A DNA stretch of 64,000 nt, taken from positions 62,001-126,000 of the forward strand of contig NZ_JAMJWC010000002.1 of the NCBI RefSeq assembly GCF_023554555.1. Direction: 5' to 3'. Shown here piece after piece: positions 17,731 to 26,811 of this stretch (its first letter is position 1; the number at the start of each line of letters is the position of its first letter). Under the pieces are notes generated by a model. That model saw only the letters and a program-made list of their open reading frames with translations, ran no database searches and was not told the origin of the DNA. This DNA comes from Sphingobacterium sp. lm-10 (GTDB taxonomy: Bacteria; Bacteroidota; Bacteroidia; Sphingobacteriales; Sphingobacteriaceae). The position numbers and the translations under genes were made by a program.

Positions 17731-18765
17731 TTATTTTTCACTGAGGCGTTTCTCCAGCTCGGCGATCCTTTTTTCCAGCTCAGGCAGTTTAGCATAAAGC
17801 ACCTGCGACCTAAGCTCCCCTTGATAAGGAAATGCCGGAGAACCAGCCCATTTTTTGTTTTCTTCGCTTATCGTTTTGTTAATTCCAGATTGCGCCTGTA
17901 CCTGAGTGCCCGGAGCCACCGTAATATGGCCAACCACGCCAACCTGTCCCCCCAGAATTACTTTTGCACCAATCTTCGTACTGCCGGAGATCCCGGTTTG
18001 TGCTGCCACCACGGTGTTTTCTCCCACTTCCACGTTGTGCGCAATCTGCACCAGGTTGTCTAACTTCACACCACGACGTAACGTAGTATGACCCAGTGTC
18101 GCCCGGTCTATTGTCGTGTTGCTACCTACTTCTACCCAATCTTCCAGAATTACATTACCAATCTGAGGCACTTTTGTATACGATCCATCCTCTTGCGGTG
18201 CGAAGCCGAAGCCATCACTACCCACCACGGCGCCAGCGTGCACAGTTACATGACTCCCTAATACACAATCATGATAAATTTTTGCTCCGGGATAAATCAC
18301 ACTATTATCACCAATACGAACATTATCACCGATGTACACTTGCGGATATACTTTTACGTTTTTACCGATCACAGTTTGTTGCCCGATGTAGGCAAAGGCA
18401 CCTACGTAGTAGCCTTCTCCAAGCTCTGCAGAATCATGTACAAAACTATATTCTTCACGTCCAGAGCGGTCAGAACGCATTTGTTCGTATATCTTCAGTA
18501 ATTCAGCAAACGCTTGATAAGCGTCTTTCACCCGGATCATCGTCGGCTTTACTACCCGTTGCGGATCCAATACCTGGGATTCATTTACCACGACGATAGC
18601 AGCTTCACTATCGTACAGATACTGCTCATATTTTGGGTTAGACAGAAAGGATAAGCTTTCGATATCACCTTCTTCAATCTTAGATAGGCGAGATACCGAT
18701 ACTGCTGCATCCCCCTCTATCGTGCCCTGCAATAATGTCGCAATTTGTTGAGCTGAAAATTTCAT
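17731..18765 (-). CDS. lpxD: UDP-3-O-(3-hydroxyacyl)glucosamine N-acyltransferase
   Basis: 344-aa enzyme adding the second acyl chain in lipid A synthesis. N-terminal LpxD domain (MKFSAQQIATLLQG), then hexapeptide beta-helix with the NTTIDRATLG and HNVEVGENTVV motifs, and a short C-terminal coiled coil. It lies 18 bp after the HD-domain gene and 35-44 bp before lpxC-fabZ, in the same operon. Confidence 0.96.
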   Translation of the reverse strand: MKFSAQQIATLLQGTIEGDAAVSVSRLSKIEEGDIESLSFLSNPKYEQYLYDSEAAIVVVNESQVLDPQRVVKPTMIRVKDAYQAFAELLKIYEQMRSDRSGREEYSFVHDSAELGEGYYVGAFAYIGQQTVIGKNVKVYPQVYIGDNVRIGDNSVIYPGAKIYHDCVLGSHVTVHAGAVVGSDGFGFAPQEDGSYTKVPQIGNVILEDWVEVGSNTTIDRATLGHTTLRRGVKLDNLVQIAHNVEVGENTVVAAQTGISGSTKIGAKVILGGQVGVVGHITVAPGTQVQAQSGINKTISEENKKWAGSPAFPYQGELRSQVLYAKLPELEKRIAELEKRLSEK

Positions 18766-18783
18766 CGCGTATATGGACTATTG

Positions 18784-20013
18784 TTAATTAAATATTTCTT
18801 TTGGGTAAATGACCGCATATTTGACTACGATTTTTGACAAGGCATCAAGATTTGAAAGGTCAGATGCTGCCGTGATATCCAGTAATGTACCGTCCTTTGC
18901 CAAGACTTTAATACCACTCTGCAAAGGATCGTAGGCACTATTTTTAATGGTTTGCGTGTACACGAAATAATCTACCTCATGATCCTGTAAATCGAAGGCA
19001 ACTTGCGCGCGTCGTTGCATATCCTGAAATTCTGTGTTCGTAATCGCCTCACTGCGCATTTCTGTCCGAAATAGTTCTCTATTCATTAACTTGGAACACA
19101 GGATACGCAAAATCTTGTCTTCATGCGTACTCCAAGCCTTGATCGCAGACATGATGTCGGTATCATCTAAACGGGTAAAGCAGGACAAGTGAGACTGATC
19201 GCTCATAAAGTTGTCTTTTGTAATCCGCTGATGTAGAAAATGAACCAATGCCGGACTTGCAAATAAACTAATTCCTTCCTGCGCCAACTCTTTCGCCCGA
19301 CGCAATGCTTGCAAGAGCATTTGCTCGGCGGCTACCACGGTCTTGTGCAGGTATACCTGCCAATACATTAAGCGTCTAGCAATCAGAAAATTCTCGACAG
19401 AGTAAATTCCTTTCTGCTCGATCACCAGCTGCTCATCGACCACATATAACATTTTGATAATGCGATCGAAGGATATGACTCCCTCGGAAACACCAGTAAA
19501 AAAGCTGTCTCGATTTAGATAATCCATCCGATCTGTATCCAACTGGCTGGATACCAATTGATGTAGGAACGGTCTCGGGTATTTATCATTGAAGATGCAA
19601 ATCGCCAAATCCAATTTTCCCTCAAATGCCTCATTGAGGCGCTGCATCAATAAGGAGGAAATCATCTCATGTGATACGCCCTCGATGATCGTTTGCTCTA
19701 ACGAGTGAGAAAATGGGCCATGACCTATATCATGTAAAAGTATCGCTGTAAGAGCAGCTTCTTCTTCCTCTTCCGATATCTCTACGTCTTTATTACGCAA
19801 CGTGCTGATGGCCAGACTCATCAGGTGCATCGCACCAATAGCGTGTTGAAAACGAGTATGCAGGGCTCCTGGATACACCAAGTGGCTCATGCTACCTTGT
19901 TTGATATACCGCAGTCTTTGAAAGAAAGGGTGCTGAATAAGATCATAAATGAAAGCAGATGGAATGGTCACAAAACCATACACCGGGTCATTAATTATTT
20001 TTTTCTTATTCAA
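18784..20013 (-). CDS. HD-domain phosphohydrolase (dNTPase-like)
   Basis: 409-aa HD superfamily protein related to SAMHD1/YdhJ-type hydrolases. The metal motif is LLHDIGHGPFSHS (HD dyad) with upstream HTRFQHAIG and downstream SQLDTDRMDYLNRD. The substrate is probably a (deoxy)nucleotide, inferred from family only. The start appears to be TTG at 20013 (MNKKKIINDPVYGF), because this N-terminus matches the family and no ATG is in reach. It heads the lipid A operon. A -7 element lies at 20090-20097. Confidence 0.88.
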   Translation of the reverse strand: MNKKKIINDPVYGFVTIPSAFIYDLIQHPFFQRLRYIKQGSMSHLVYPGALHTRFQHAIGAMHLMSLAISTLRNKDVEISEEEEEAALTAILLHDIGHGPFSHSLEQTIIEGVSHEMISSLLMQRLNEAFEGKLDLAICIFNDKYPRPFLHQLVSSQLDTDRMDYLNRDSFFTGVSEGVISFDRIIKMLYVVDEQLVIEQKGIYSVENFLIARRLMYWQVYLHKTVVAAEQMLLQALRRAKELAQEGISLFASPALVHFLHQRITKDNFMSDQSHLSCFTRLDDTDIMSAIKAWSTHEDKILRILCSKLMNRELFRTEMRSEAITNTEFQDMQRRAQVAFDLQDHEVDYFVYTQTIKNSAYDPLQSGIKVLAKDGTLLDITAASDLSNLDALSKIVVKYAVIYPKEIFN

Positions 20014-20089
20014 TACTTTATAATCTATTAATATATCGTTCCAGACTTATCGTTTTACATTTACGCGTAAAACTGCCCGAATATAACGG

Positions 20090-20097
20090 CAAAGATA
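20090..20097 (-). promoter_or_regulatory. -7 element for the HD-lpxD-lpxC operon
   Basis: Minus-strand TATCTTTG is an exact TAnnTTTG match about 77 bp before the start codon. A -33 TTTG was not found at 17-23 nt, so the call is provisional. The rest of the divergent gap to porX shows no clear structure. Confidence 0.4.
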
Positions 20098-20240
20098 CAC
20101 AGATGTGCGTTAATTCTTGTTAAAAAAGCGCAATCAATTGATGGTTTGAAAGCAAGATGGGTTTCTTCCCCTTATCTTCACCAATCAAATCATTTTTTAA
20201 CTTCAGTTGTTGAACTGATAGATTTCTTAAGGCAACACAC

Positions 20241-21794
20241 ATGCAGAAGACACGTATACTCTGGGCAGATGATGAAATTGAATTTCTGAAGCCCCATATT
20301 CTATTACTCGAACAAAAAGGGTATAAAGTCAAGACCGTAAATAATGGCTACGATGCGGTAGATGCCTTTAAAAGTGATCCGTACGATCTGGTTTTCCTCG
20401 ATGAAAATATGCCGGGCCTAACAGGATTAGAAACGTTGAGCATCCTAAAATCTGTCAATGCTTCTATTCCGACCGTACTGGTTACAAAAAACGAGGAAGA
20501 ACACCTGATGGAAGACGCAATTGGCTCTAAAATAGATGACTACCTGATTAAGCCGGTAAACCCCAAGCAGATATTATTAACGATAAAAAAGCTTACTGAA
20601 AACCGAAGGTTAGTAAGCGAAAAAACGTCACTGGCATACCAGCAGGATTTTAGAAATCTGGGCACGATCATGAATGATGCCCTGGATTATAAGCAATGGG
20701 TTGAAGCGTATAAGAAATTGCTTTACTGGGAGCTATCGCTCGAAAAATTGGAAGATAGCGGAATGCATGAAATTCTGACGATGCAAAAATCGGAAGCCAA
20801 TGCCCTATTTGCAAAGTATGTCGAGAACAATTACCTGGGCTGGATCAATGATCCGGGCAGTGGTCCTAATCTATCTCACCATATTTTTAAAAAGAAAGTG
20901 TTTCCAACGATGGAAGACGATCGACCTACTTTCTTCTTTTTGATAGACAACTTGCGCTACGATCAATGGCGCGTGATCAACGAAATCATCACCGAGTACT
21001 TCCGACTAGAAGAAGAAGATAGCTATTTTAGCATACTCCCAACAGCAACCCAGTATGCCCGTAATGCGATCTTTAGCGGCCTTACGCCACTGGAGATGGA
21101 GCGTAGGTTTCCAGATCATTGGCAAAATGACAATGATGAAGGCGGAAAAAACATGCACGAAGATGTATTCCTGGCCGATCAGATCAAAAGGGTATACCGC
21201 AAAGATATCAAGCATTCGTATACCAAGATATTAACTCACGAACAGGGCAAGGATGTATTAGAAAATCTAAACAACCTGATGAACAATGACCTGAACGTGC
21301 TGGTATACAATTTTGTAGATATGCTATCTCATGCGCGTACAGATATGGCGATGATCCGCGAACTGGCTAACGATGATGCGGCCTATCGATCACTCACCCT
21401 TTCTTGGTTTGAGCACTCGCCTTGGCTGGATGTGTTGAAATGGCTGGCGCAGCATAAAGTACGCGTGATCGTAACCACAGACCATGGCACGATCCGTGTG
21501 AAGAAACCGAGTAAGATTGTGGGCGACCGCAACACCAATACCAACTTGCGTTACAAACAGGGCAAAAATCTCAATTATCAGGATAAAGATGTATTTGTTG
21601 TCAAGAATCCGCACGATGCGCAACTTCCTAAGTTAAACATCAGTTCGGTATACACCTTCGCTAAAGAAGATGCCTATTTTGTATATCCCAACAATTACAA
21701 TCAGTTTGTGAATCATTTCTATGGCACCTTCCAGCATGGGGGGATCTCCCTGGAAGAAATGATCATTCCATTTGCGACCTACACGCCGAAATAA
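20241..21794 (+). CDS. porX: PorX: response regulator with PglZ phosphodiesterase domain
   Basis: 517-aa protein with an N-terminal receiver (acidic pocket Asp10-Asp11, phosphoacceptor Asp54 in LVFLDENMPG, Lys104 in YLIKPVNP) and a C-terminal PglZ/alkaline-phosphatase-fold domain (FLIDNLRYDQW; VTTDHGTIRVKKP metal-binding residues). This is the PorX architecture that regulates type IX secretion genes in Bacteroidota together with the kinase PorY and the sigma factor SigP. No PorY is in the window. tsaE follows 12 bp downstream, and an ECF sigma gene follows tsaE. Confidence 0.93.
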   Translation: MQKTRILWADDEIEFLKPHILLLEQKGYKVKTVNNGYDAVDAFKSDPYDLVFLDENMPGLTGLETLSILKSVNASIPTVLVTKNEEEHLMEDAIGSKIDDYLIKPVNPKQILLTIKKLTENRRLVSEKTSLAYQQDFRNLGTIMNDALDYKQWVEAYKKLLYWELSLEKLEDSGMHEILTMQKSEANALFAKYVENNYLGWINDPGSGPNLSHHIFKKKVFPTMEDDRPTFFFLIDNLRYDQWRVINEIITEYFRLEEEDSYFSILPTATQYARNAIFSGLTPLEMERRFPDHWQNDNDEGGKNMHEDVFLADQIKRVYRKDIKHSYTKILTHEQGKDVLENLNNLMNNDLNVLVYNFVDMLSHARTDMAMIRELANDDAAYRSLTLSWFEHSPWLDVLKWLAQHKVRVIVTTDHGTIRVKKPSKIVGDRNTNTNLRYKQGKNLNYQDKDVFVVKNPHDAQLPKLNISSVYTFAKEDAYFVYPNNYNQFVNHFYGTFQHGGISLEEMIIPFATYTPK

Positions 21795-21806
21795 GTAAAT
21801 TTGGTG

Positions 21807-22217
21807 ATGGAATACCGCGTAGACACATTGGCGGACCTCAGCGCGGTCGCCAACACCATTGTACAATCCTTTTCTGACGCTCGTGTGATCTTATTTTACG
21901 GAGACATGGGCGCCGGGAAAACGACATTTATTAAAGAAATTTGTGTACAGCTAGGTGTACTAGAAAATACATCTAGTCCCACATTTTCTATTGTAAACGA
22001 GTACGAAACACCTAGTGGACCTATATATCATTTCGACTTCTACCGCCTGCGAGATGAACAGGAAGCCTTTGACATGGGCTATGAAGAATATTTATATTCC
22101 GGCCACTACTGCCTGATCGAATGGCCAGAGAAGATTGCCAATTTATTACCTTCCGATACAAAGTCGATCCACCTCCGGGTTACTGGCCCGGAAAGTCGCA
22201 TTATCGAATTTATTTAA
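21807..22217 (+). CDS. tsaE: tRNA t6A biosynthesis ATPase TsaE
   Basis: About 136-aa P-loop protein needed with TsaB, TsaC and TsaD to make N6-threonylcarbamoyladenosine on ANN-decoding tRNAs. Walker A GDMGAGKTTFIKE, SSPTFSIVNEY and HFDFYRL are diagnostic. The ATG at 21807 is used; in-frame TTG and GTG codons lie 6 and 3 bp upstream. Close spacing to porX suggests cotranscription. Confidence 0.94.
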   Translation: MEYRVDTLADLSAVANTIVQSFSDARVILFYGDMGAGKTTFIKEICVQLGVLENTSSPTFSIVNEYETPSGPIYHFDFYRLRDEQEAFDMGYEEYLYSGHYCLIEWPEKIANLLPSDTKSIHLRVTGPESRIIEFI

Positions 22218-22292
22218 GATTTTTTAACTTTTTTTATTTCTGTTGCAACCTTAAGCGCAGAAGTGCCGTCTTGCCTATAAAACCTGGTAAAA

Positions 22293-22838
22293 TTGAAACT
22301 GACGAATATTGACATGGTATGGGAGGGCTGCAAAAAGCAGGATCGCAAAGCACAAGCAGCTTTATACCATCACTTTTCGTCGAAGATGTTTTCGGTTTGT
22401 TTGCGGTATGCAAAAGATCACTTAGAAGCAGAAGATATACTACAAAATGGCTTTGTAAAGGTGTATACCAAACATCATTTATATGATGGAACTGGATCGC
22501 TCGAAGGCTGGATTAGACGCATCATGGTGAATACGGCTATTGAGGTATACAGAAAACGGAAAATCGTGTACATGGATTTGCAGGAAGAGGGCAATGGTGC
22601 ATCGCATATCGTCAGCACGTTTCAGGCAGATCAGACAGGATACAAAGATTTGTTGCAGCTGATTAATCAACTGCCCGTAAATTATAAGACAATCTTCAAT
22701 CTTTACGCGATAGAAGGGTTCAGCCATAAGGAGATTGCCGATAATCTGTCGATTACGGAGACGAACTCTAAGTCGCAACTCTCGAGAGCAAGAAGTTGGC
22801 TAAAAGAACGGTTGACAAAAATGGATAACATCAGTTAA
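22293..22838 (+). CDS. ECF-type RNA polymerase sigma factor
   Basis: 181-aa sigma-70 family factor of the extracytoplasmic function type. Region 2 (CLRYAKDHLEAEDILQNGF) and region 4 (LPVNYKTIFNLYAIEGFSHKEIA plus SQLSRARSWLK) are clear and regions 1 and 3 are absent. The start is either TTG 22293, giving MKLTNIDMVWEGC with family-like spacing before the WEGC, or ATG 22314. An anti-sigma-like membrane protein and an outer-membrane protein follow at once, forming a probable envelope-sensing unit. It lies two genes after porX. Confidence 0.9.
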   Translation: MKLTNIDMVWEGCKKQDRKAQAALYHHFSSKMFSVCLRYAKDHLEAEDILQNGFVKVYTKHHLYDGTGSLEGWIRRIMVNTAIEVYRKRKIVYMDLQEEGNGASHIVSTFQADQTGYKDLLQLINQLPVNYKTIFNLYAIEGFSHKEIADNLSITETNSKSQLSRARSWLKERLTKMDNIS

Positions 22839-22858
22839 GAGTATAAGGAGGAATGGAT

Positions 22859-23680
22859 ATGAAAGAGAACGATATCGACAAACTGTTTCGCGATGCAGCG
22901 GAAGATCACATGGCCAAACCCAGCCCACAGCTATGGGACAGGATCGCGCAGCAGTTGGATGAAGAAAAGGAATCTGAAGAAGGGATTGTTCCCCTGATTC
23001 CTCTTACCAAAAAACGAAGTTACCAGTGGGTGAAGTACGCAGCGGCTTGTGCGTTAATTGGAGTGGGATTATTCGCCTATTTTGCCAATCAACACGAATC
23101 TATTGACGCTAACACTCAGATAGCACAACAAAAAGCTACTGTGCCAAATTCTAGCGAACTAAAGGATGTTGAGCAACCCAAGAAAGACGTTACGATACAT
23201 ACAGAATCATCGAATAATGCTTCGCCGCAGGAAAAACATTTGGCTTATAGCCCGAACTTGGTGCAAAAAGAGGAATCTATAAAAAATTCTCCAAGCGTCT
23301 CAACAGAACAAAAAAGCATCGCTTCTGTTAATTTGCCGGTAGCAAATCAGGTGGTCACGATAGAAGAATCAGAAATGGCGGATCGATATCAGGTACAATT
23401 GGCAGAAGTGCCGATGGCAGATTTACCAACCCGCTATGTGACCGAGGTGGATCCTATCAAACCACTCATTGAACCTTTTGAAGAGGAAGAAGAAATGATG
23501 ATTGCTGGTACTGTTCGGAAAGCAACGACTAACGTAATTAATAAAATCATTAACGTAGTGAATGATCATACTCCGACGCAGGTGACGAAGGATGTATATG
23601 TAACAAAGGATGATGAGGGCTCCTTCCGTTTAGAAGTAGGAAACCTCTTTGCCAAAAACAGAATAAGAAAACGTAAATAA
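22859..23680 (+). CDS. Anti-sigma-factor-like single-pass membrane protein
   Basis: 273-aa protein. A cytoplasmic N-terminus of about 55 residues (DKLFRDAAEDHMAKPSPQLWDRI) resembles sigma-binding segments. One transmembrane helix follows (WVKYAAACALIGVGLFAYFA), then a low-complexity periplasmic region. The SD sequence AAGGAGG (22845-22851) is 7 nt from the ATG at 22859 but only one base from the alternative ATG at 22853, so I choose 22859. The anti-sigma role is inferred from position after the ECF sigma gene and from topology; no named domain was recognised. Confidence 0.65.
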   Translation: MKENDIDKLFRDAAEDHMAKPSPQLWDRIAQQLDEEKESEEGIVPLIPLTKKRSYQWVKYAAACALIGVGLFAYFANQHESIDANTQIAQQKATVPNSSELKDVEQPKKDVTIHTESSNNASPQEKHLAYSPNLVQKEESIKNSPSVSTEQKSIASVNLPVANQVVTIEESEMADRYQVQLAEVPMADLPTRYVTEVDPIKPLIEPFEEEEEMMIAGTVRKATTNVINKIINVVNDHTPTQVTKDVYVTKDDEGSFRLEVGNLFAKNRIRKRK

Positions 23681-23705
23681 CTCAAAATATACTCATTAAA
23701 CAACT

Positions 23706-24527
23706 ATGAAAACATACGTATATCATATGATTGTCTGGATCGCGTTCGGACTTTCAGCTACCACTGCTGCGCAAGCGCAGACCCAAGATACTATCATCAC
23801 AGAAAAAGATTCTGCTAAAAAAGTAAACATGAATCTATCGCTAGGAAAAGATGATGATGACGATCAAAACAATGACAAAGAGAAAAAGAAAGTAAAATAT
23901 CCACGAGTTTTTGGTGGACTGACGTTTACGCGTATTGACTGGGGATTTTCTCGCCCAATGGACAATGGCAGTTTTACATTCTCGGAGGAGAATCAATTTT
24001 TGTCGCACAGCAGAGCTTCTAATTTTGGTTTCGATATTGCACAATTCGGTGTTCGCTTAGATGACAACATCAAGATATATACTGCAGCGGGCTTCGAATG
24101 GAACTACATGCGCTTGACAAGCAATGTCTTATTGAATCAAAATCAAGCGCCACTTACGCCCACTTTTGTAGATCGTAACGAGGTAAATTACACCCGCAAT
24201 GTATTAACCTCTACTTATCTGCGTGTGCCTTTAGCTTTTGAGTGGCGAAGCGGCCGCAGCCGTGGTGGAGATCGTGTGCGTATCGTGGCAGGGCCAATGT
24301 TTGGCATCCTATTAAAGGGATCGCAACGATTGCGCAGCGAGGAGCTGGGAAGACAAAGTTTCCGAGACACCTACAACCTGCAATCTTTCCAATATGGCGG
24401 ACATTTGCGCGTAGGATTTGGTTCCTTCGCTGTTTTCACCAAATACTACATGAACGATATGTTTGAACAATCTCCTGCTCAAGAAGGATTCAGGAATTTT
24501 GCATTCGGTCTAACCTTAGGCTTCTAG
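23706..24527 (+). CDS. Outer-membrane beta-barrel protein, PorT-like fold
   Basis: 273-aa secreted protein with signal peptide (cleavage near AAQAQ) and a short acidic D/N/K-rich linker, followed by alternating hydrophobic-aromatic strands ending in FAFGLTLGF, typical of a small outer-membrane barrel. It is the last gene of the sigma/anti-sigma set. It may be the sensed or regulated envelope component. No specific function is assigned. Confidence 0.7.
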   Translation: MKTYVYHMIVWIAFGLSATTAAQAQTQDTIITEKDSAKKVNMNLSLGKDDDDDQNNDKEKKKVKYPRVFGGLTFTRIDWGFSRPMDNGSFTFSEENQFLSHSRASNFGFDIAQFGVRLDDNIKIYTAAGFEWNYMRLTSNVLLNQNQAPLTPTFVDRNEVNYTRNVLTSTYLRVPLAFEWRSGRSRGGDRVRIVAGPMFGILLKGSQRLRSEELGRQSFRDTYNLQSFQYGGHLRVGFGSFAVFTKYYMNDMFEQSPAQEGFRNFAFGLTLGF

Positions 24528-24560
24528 GTTAAACATTCCCGATTTTAAAACCGTATTTTT

Positions 24561-24594
24561 GTGCCGGATCACCTAAAAGGATCCGGCACTTTTT
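24561..24594 (+). terminator. Rho-independent terminator abutting the next start codon
   Basis: Perfect 10-bp GC-rich stem (24561-24570 with 24580-24589), 9-nt loop, then T5 (24590-24594). The next base begins the ATG of the ABC ATPase gene. It terminates the sigma-factor operon and may also limit expression of the downstream gene. Confidence 0.85.
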
Positions 24595-25644
24595 ATGAGC
24601 ACAACATCTTCCTCTTGTCAATTGGTTCCTCAGGACGTACAACAACATGGCCTTCCATTGATCCATGTTCAGCAGGTTTCCTGTGTTTTCGAAGGAAAAG
24701 AAGATGTCGTTGCTGTGGATCAGGTAAGTGTAGGAATTACGGAGAACAGCATCACGGCGATCATCGGTGCTTCTGGAAGTGGCAAGAGTACCTTATTGAA
24801 ATTGATCTACGGACTTATTGAGCCAACCGAAGGCGAGATCCGCTACCGCGGCTGGCTAGTGCCAACTCGAAAAGATAAGCTCATTCCTGGTCATGATGCC
24901 ATGAAGATGGTCTCTCAGAATTTTGATGACCTCAATCTTTTCGCTAAAGTTTGGGACAATGTGGCTTCTCAATTATCCAATATCGACTTGGAGTACAAAC
25001 AGCGGAAAACAGAAGAAACATTACAAAAGCTTCAAATCTTGCATCTTTCCCAAAAGCGCGTAGCAGATCTGAGTGGAGGAGAGCGACAACGAGTGGCCAT
25101 TTCTCGCGCACTGGTCAACGATCCCGAAGTACTCCTGATGGATGAGCCCTTTAATCAAGTAGATGCCGCATTTCGTGATGCGCTGCAACAGGATATCAAA
25201 CAGATTGTAGCGGATACCGGACTTACCGTGCTATTAGTTTCTCATGACCCATCGGAGGTGCTGGCCATGTCCGATCAACTCATCGTAATGAAAGACGGAA
25301 AAATCATTGATGACGGGAAGCCCAAAGATTTGTATTTTAAGCCTAGCAATAGGTATACAGCCCAGTTACTGGCGAAGAGCAATATCCTAACTGCTGATGA
25401 AGCAAGGGCTTTAGGACTGGATACCTCATCGTCCGTTGCGATACATCAGGAAGATATTTCACTGATTGGCGATGATTCTGCTCCATTTCAGGTGCAGGAA
25501 ATTAAGTTTCGCGGCATGTATTATGAATACGTGGTAGGCAATGAAGCTGTCAGCTTGCGCGCGGCAAAGATTGGCACACCGGATTATGTGAAGGGAGACA
25601 AGGTGCAGATCAGCTTCGAACGACATGTCGTTTTCACCTCTTAA
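24595..25644 (+). CDS. ABC transporter ATPase with C-terminal regulatory extension
   Basis: 349-aa ATPase with Walker A GASGSGKS, Q-loop MVSQNFDDL, signature LSGGERQRVAI, Walker B VLLMDEP and H-loop LVSHDP. After the cassette come about 110 residues with a TOBE-like end (QEIKFRGMYYEYVV, then DKVQISFERHVVF), as in importer ATPases of the polyamine/iron type. No permease or binding protein is adjacent. The ATG at 24595 directly follows a terminator U-run. An in-frame TTG at 24658 (LIHVQQVSCVF) is an alternative start that would bypass the hairpin. Confidence 0.85.
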   Translation: MSTTSSSCQLVPQDVQQHGLPLIHVQQVSCVFEGKEDVVAVDQVSVGITENSITAIIGASGSGKSTLLKLIYGLIEPTEGEIRYRGWLVPTRKDKLIPGHDAMKMVSQNFDDLNLFAKVWDNVASQLSNIDLEYKQRKTEETLQKLQILHLSQKRVADLSGGERQRVAISRALVNDPEVLLMDEPFNQVDAAFRDALQQDIKQIVADTGLTVLLVSHDPSEVLAMSDQLIVMKDGKIIDDGKPKDLYFKPSNRYTAQLLAKSNILTADEARALGLDTSSSVAIHQEDISLIGDDSAPFQVQEIKFRGMYYEYVVGNEAVSLRAAKIGTPDYVKGDKVQISFERHVVFTS

Positions 25645-25676
25645 GACCTAGAAACTCCTAAAACGACATCACACTC

Positions 25677-26807
25677 ATGTTTTATCTCCACATTCCTTTT
25701 TGTAAACAGGCTTGCCACTATTGTGATTTTCACTTTAGCACGCAATTAGGTGATAAAGCACAAATGATAAACGCATTGCTACGGGAAATTGAACTCCGGT
25801 CGGATTATCTCGTAGATCGGCACATACGATCCGTTTATTTTGGGGGCGGTACACCTTCACTACTGGAGGCGTCCGACATCCAACGCATATTGGATAAAAT
25901 ATCCGAAAATTTCACACTAGATAGTCAAGCGGAGATTACGTTAGAAGCAAATCCAGATGACCTTAGCCTGTCCAAAATACAAGAGCTCCGCGCTACTCCT
26001 ATTAACCGCTTCAGCATCGGTATTCAATCATTCTTCGAAGAAGATCTCCGATGGATGAACCGGGCTCACAATGCTAAAGAAGCTGATGTGGTCATCAAAA
26101 GGGTTCAGGATGCGGGTTTTGACAATATCACTTGCGACCTAATTTACGGTTATCCTTTGTTGACAGACGAAAAATGGCACCGTAATATCGCACAGCTAAT
26201 TGACTACGGCATTCCTCATATTTCTTCGTATGCGATGACGGTGGAAGAGCGTACCGCCCTGCATCATCAGATCAAAAAAGGAAAAACTAGGCCGATAGAT
26301 GAGGGACAAAGTGCCGACCAGATGGCGATCTTAATCGATCAGCTAACCTCCAATGGCTTTGAACACTACGAGATTTCCAACTTTGCCAAAGATGGTAGAT
26401 ATGCACAACACAATACGAATTATTGGAATGGTACACATTATCTAGGAATCGGACCATCTGCGCATTCCTTTAATGGCATATCGAGATCTTGGAACAAAAG
26501 CAACAATGCATTGTATATGCACGGCATATCTAACGATCTCCCTGTCTTGGAAAGCGAGATACTAAGTAAGGAGGATCGTATTAATGAGTATATCATGACG
26601 AGCTTACGCACGATGTGGGGTATTCGTCTCCATGTTGTCGAAGAGCAATTTGGTGTAGAGGTCATGCATGCTATGCTGCAGCAAGCTCAGCCGTATATTC
26701 TCGGCGGGCAATTGATCTTAGAGCAATACACGTTGAAGCTTTCTGCAAATGGAAAACAGCTCGCGGATCGTATTGCCAGCGAGCTGTTCATTATCACGGA
26801 AGATTAA
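25677..26807 (+). CDS. hemW: Radical SAM heme chaperone HemW
   Basis: 376-aa radical SAM protein of the HemN/HemW family. The [4Fe-4S] motif is C9-x3-C13-x2-C16 (PFCKQACHYCDF), followed by YFGGGTPS and the HemW-type C-terminal domain. The H-P-F-C start without an N-terminal extension fits HemW (heme trafficking to respiratory enzymes) rather than the oxidase HemN. It lies 32 bp after the ABC ATPase gene and converges with the AI-2E gene. Confidence 0.93.
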   Translation: MFYLHIPFCKQACHYCDFHFSTQLGDKAQMINALLREIELRSDYLVDRHIRSVYFGGGTPSLLEASDIQRILDKISENFTLDSQAEITLEANPDDLSLSKIQELRATPINRFSIGIQSFFEEDLRWMNRAHNAKEADVVIKRVQDAGFDNITCDLIYGYPLLTDEKWHRNIAQLIDYGIPHISSYAMTVEERTALHHQIKKGKTRPIDEGQSADQMAILIDQLTSNGFEHYEISNFAKDGRYAQHNTNYWNGTHYLGIGPSAHSFNGISRSWNKSNNALYMHGISNDLPVLESEILSKEDRINEYIMTSLRTMWGIRLHVVEEQFGVEVMHAMLQQAQPYILGGQLILEQYTLKLSANGKQLADRIASELFIITED

Positions 26808-26811
26808 TACT

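Noticed and set aside
18096..18599. 167-aa plus-strand ORF
   Set aside because: Antisense to lpxD, a well-supported gene.
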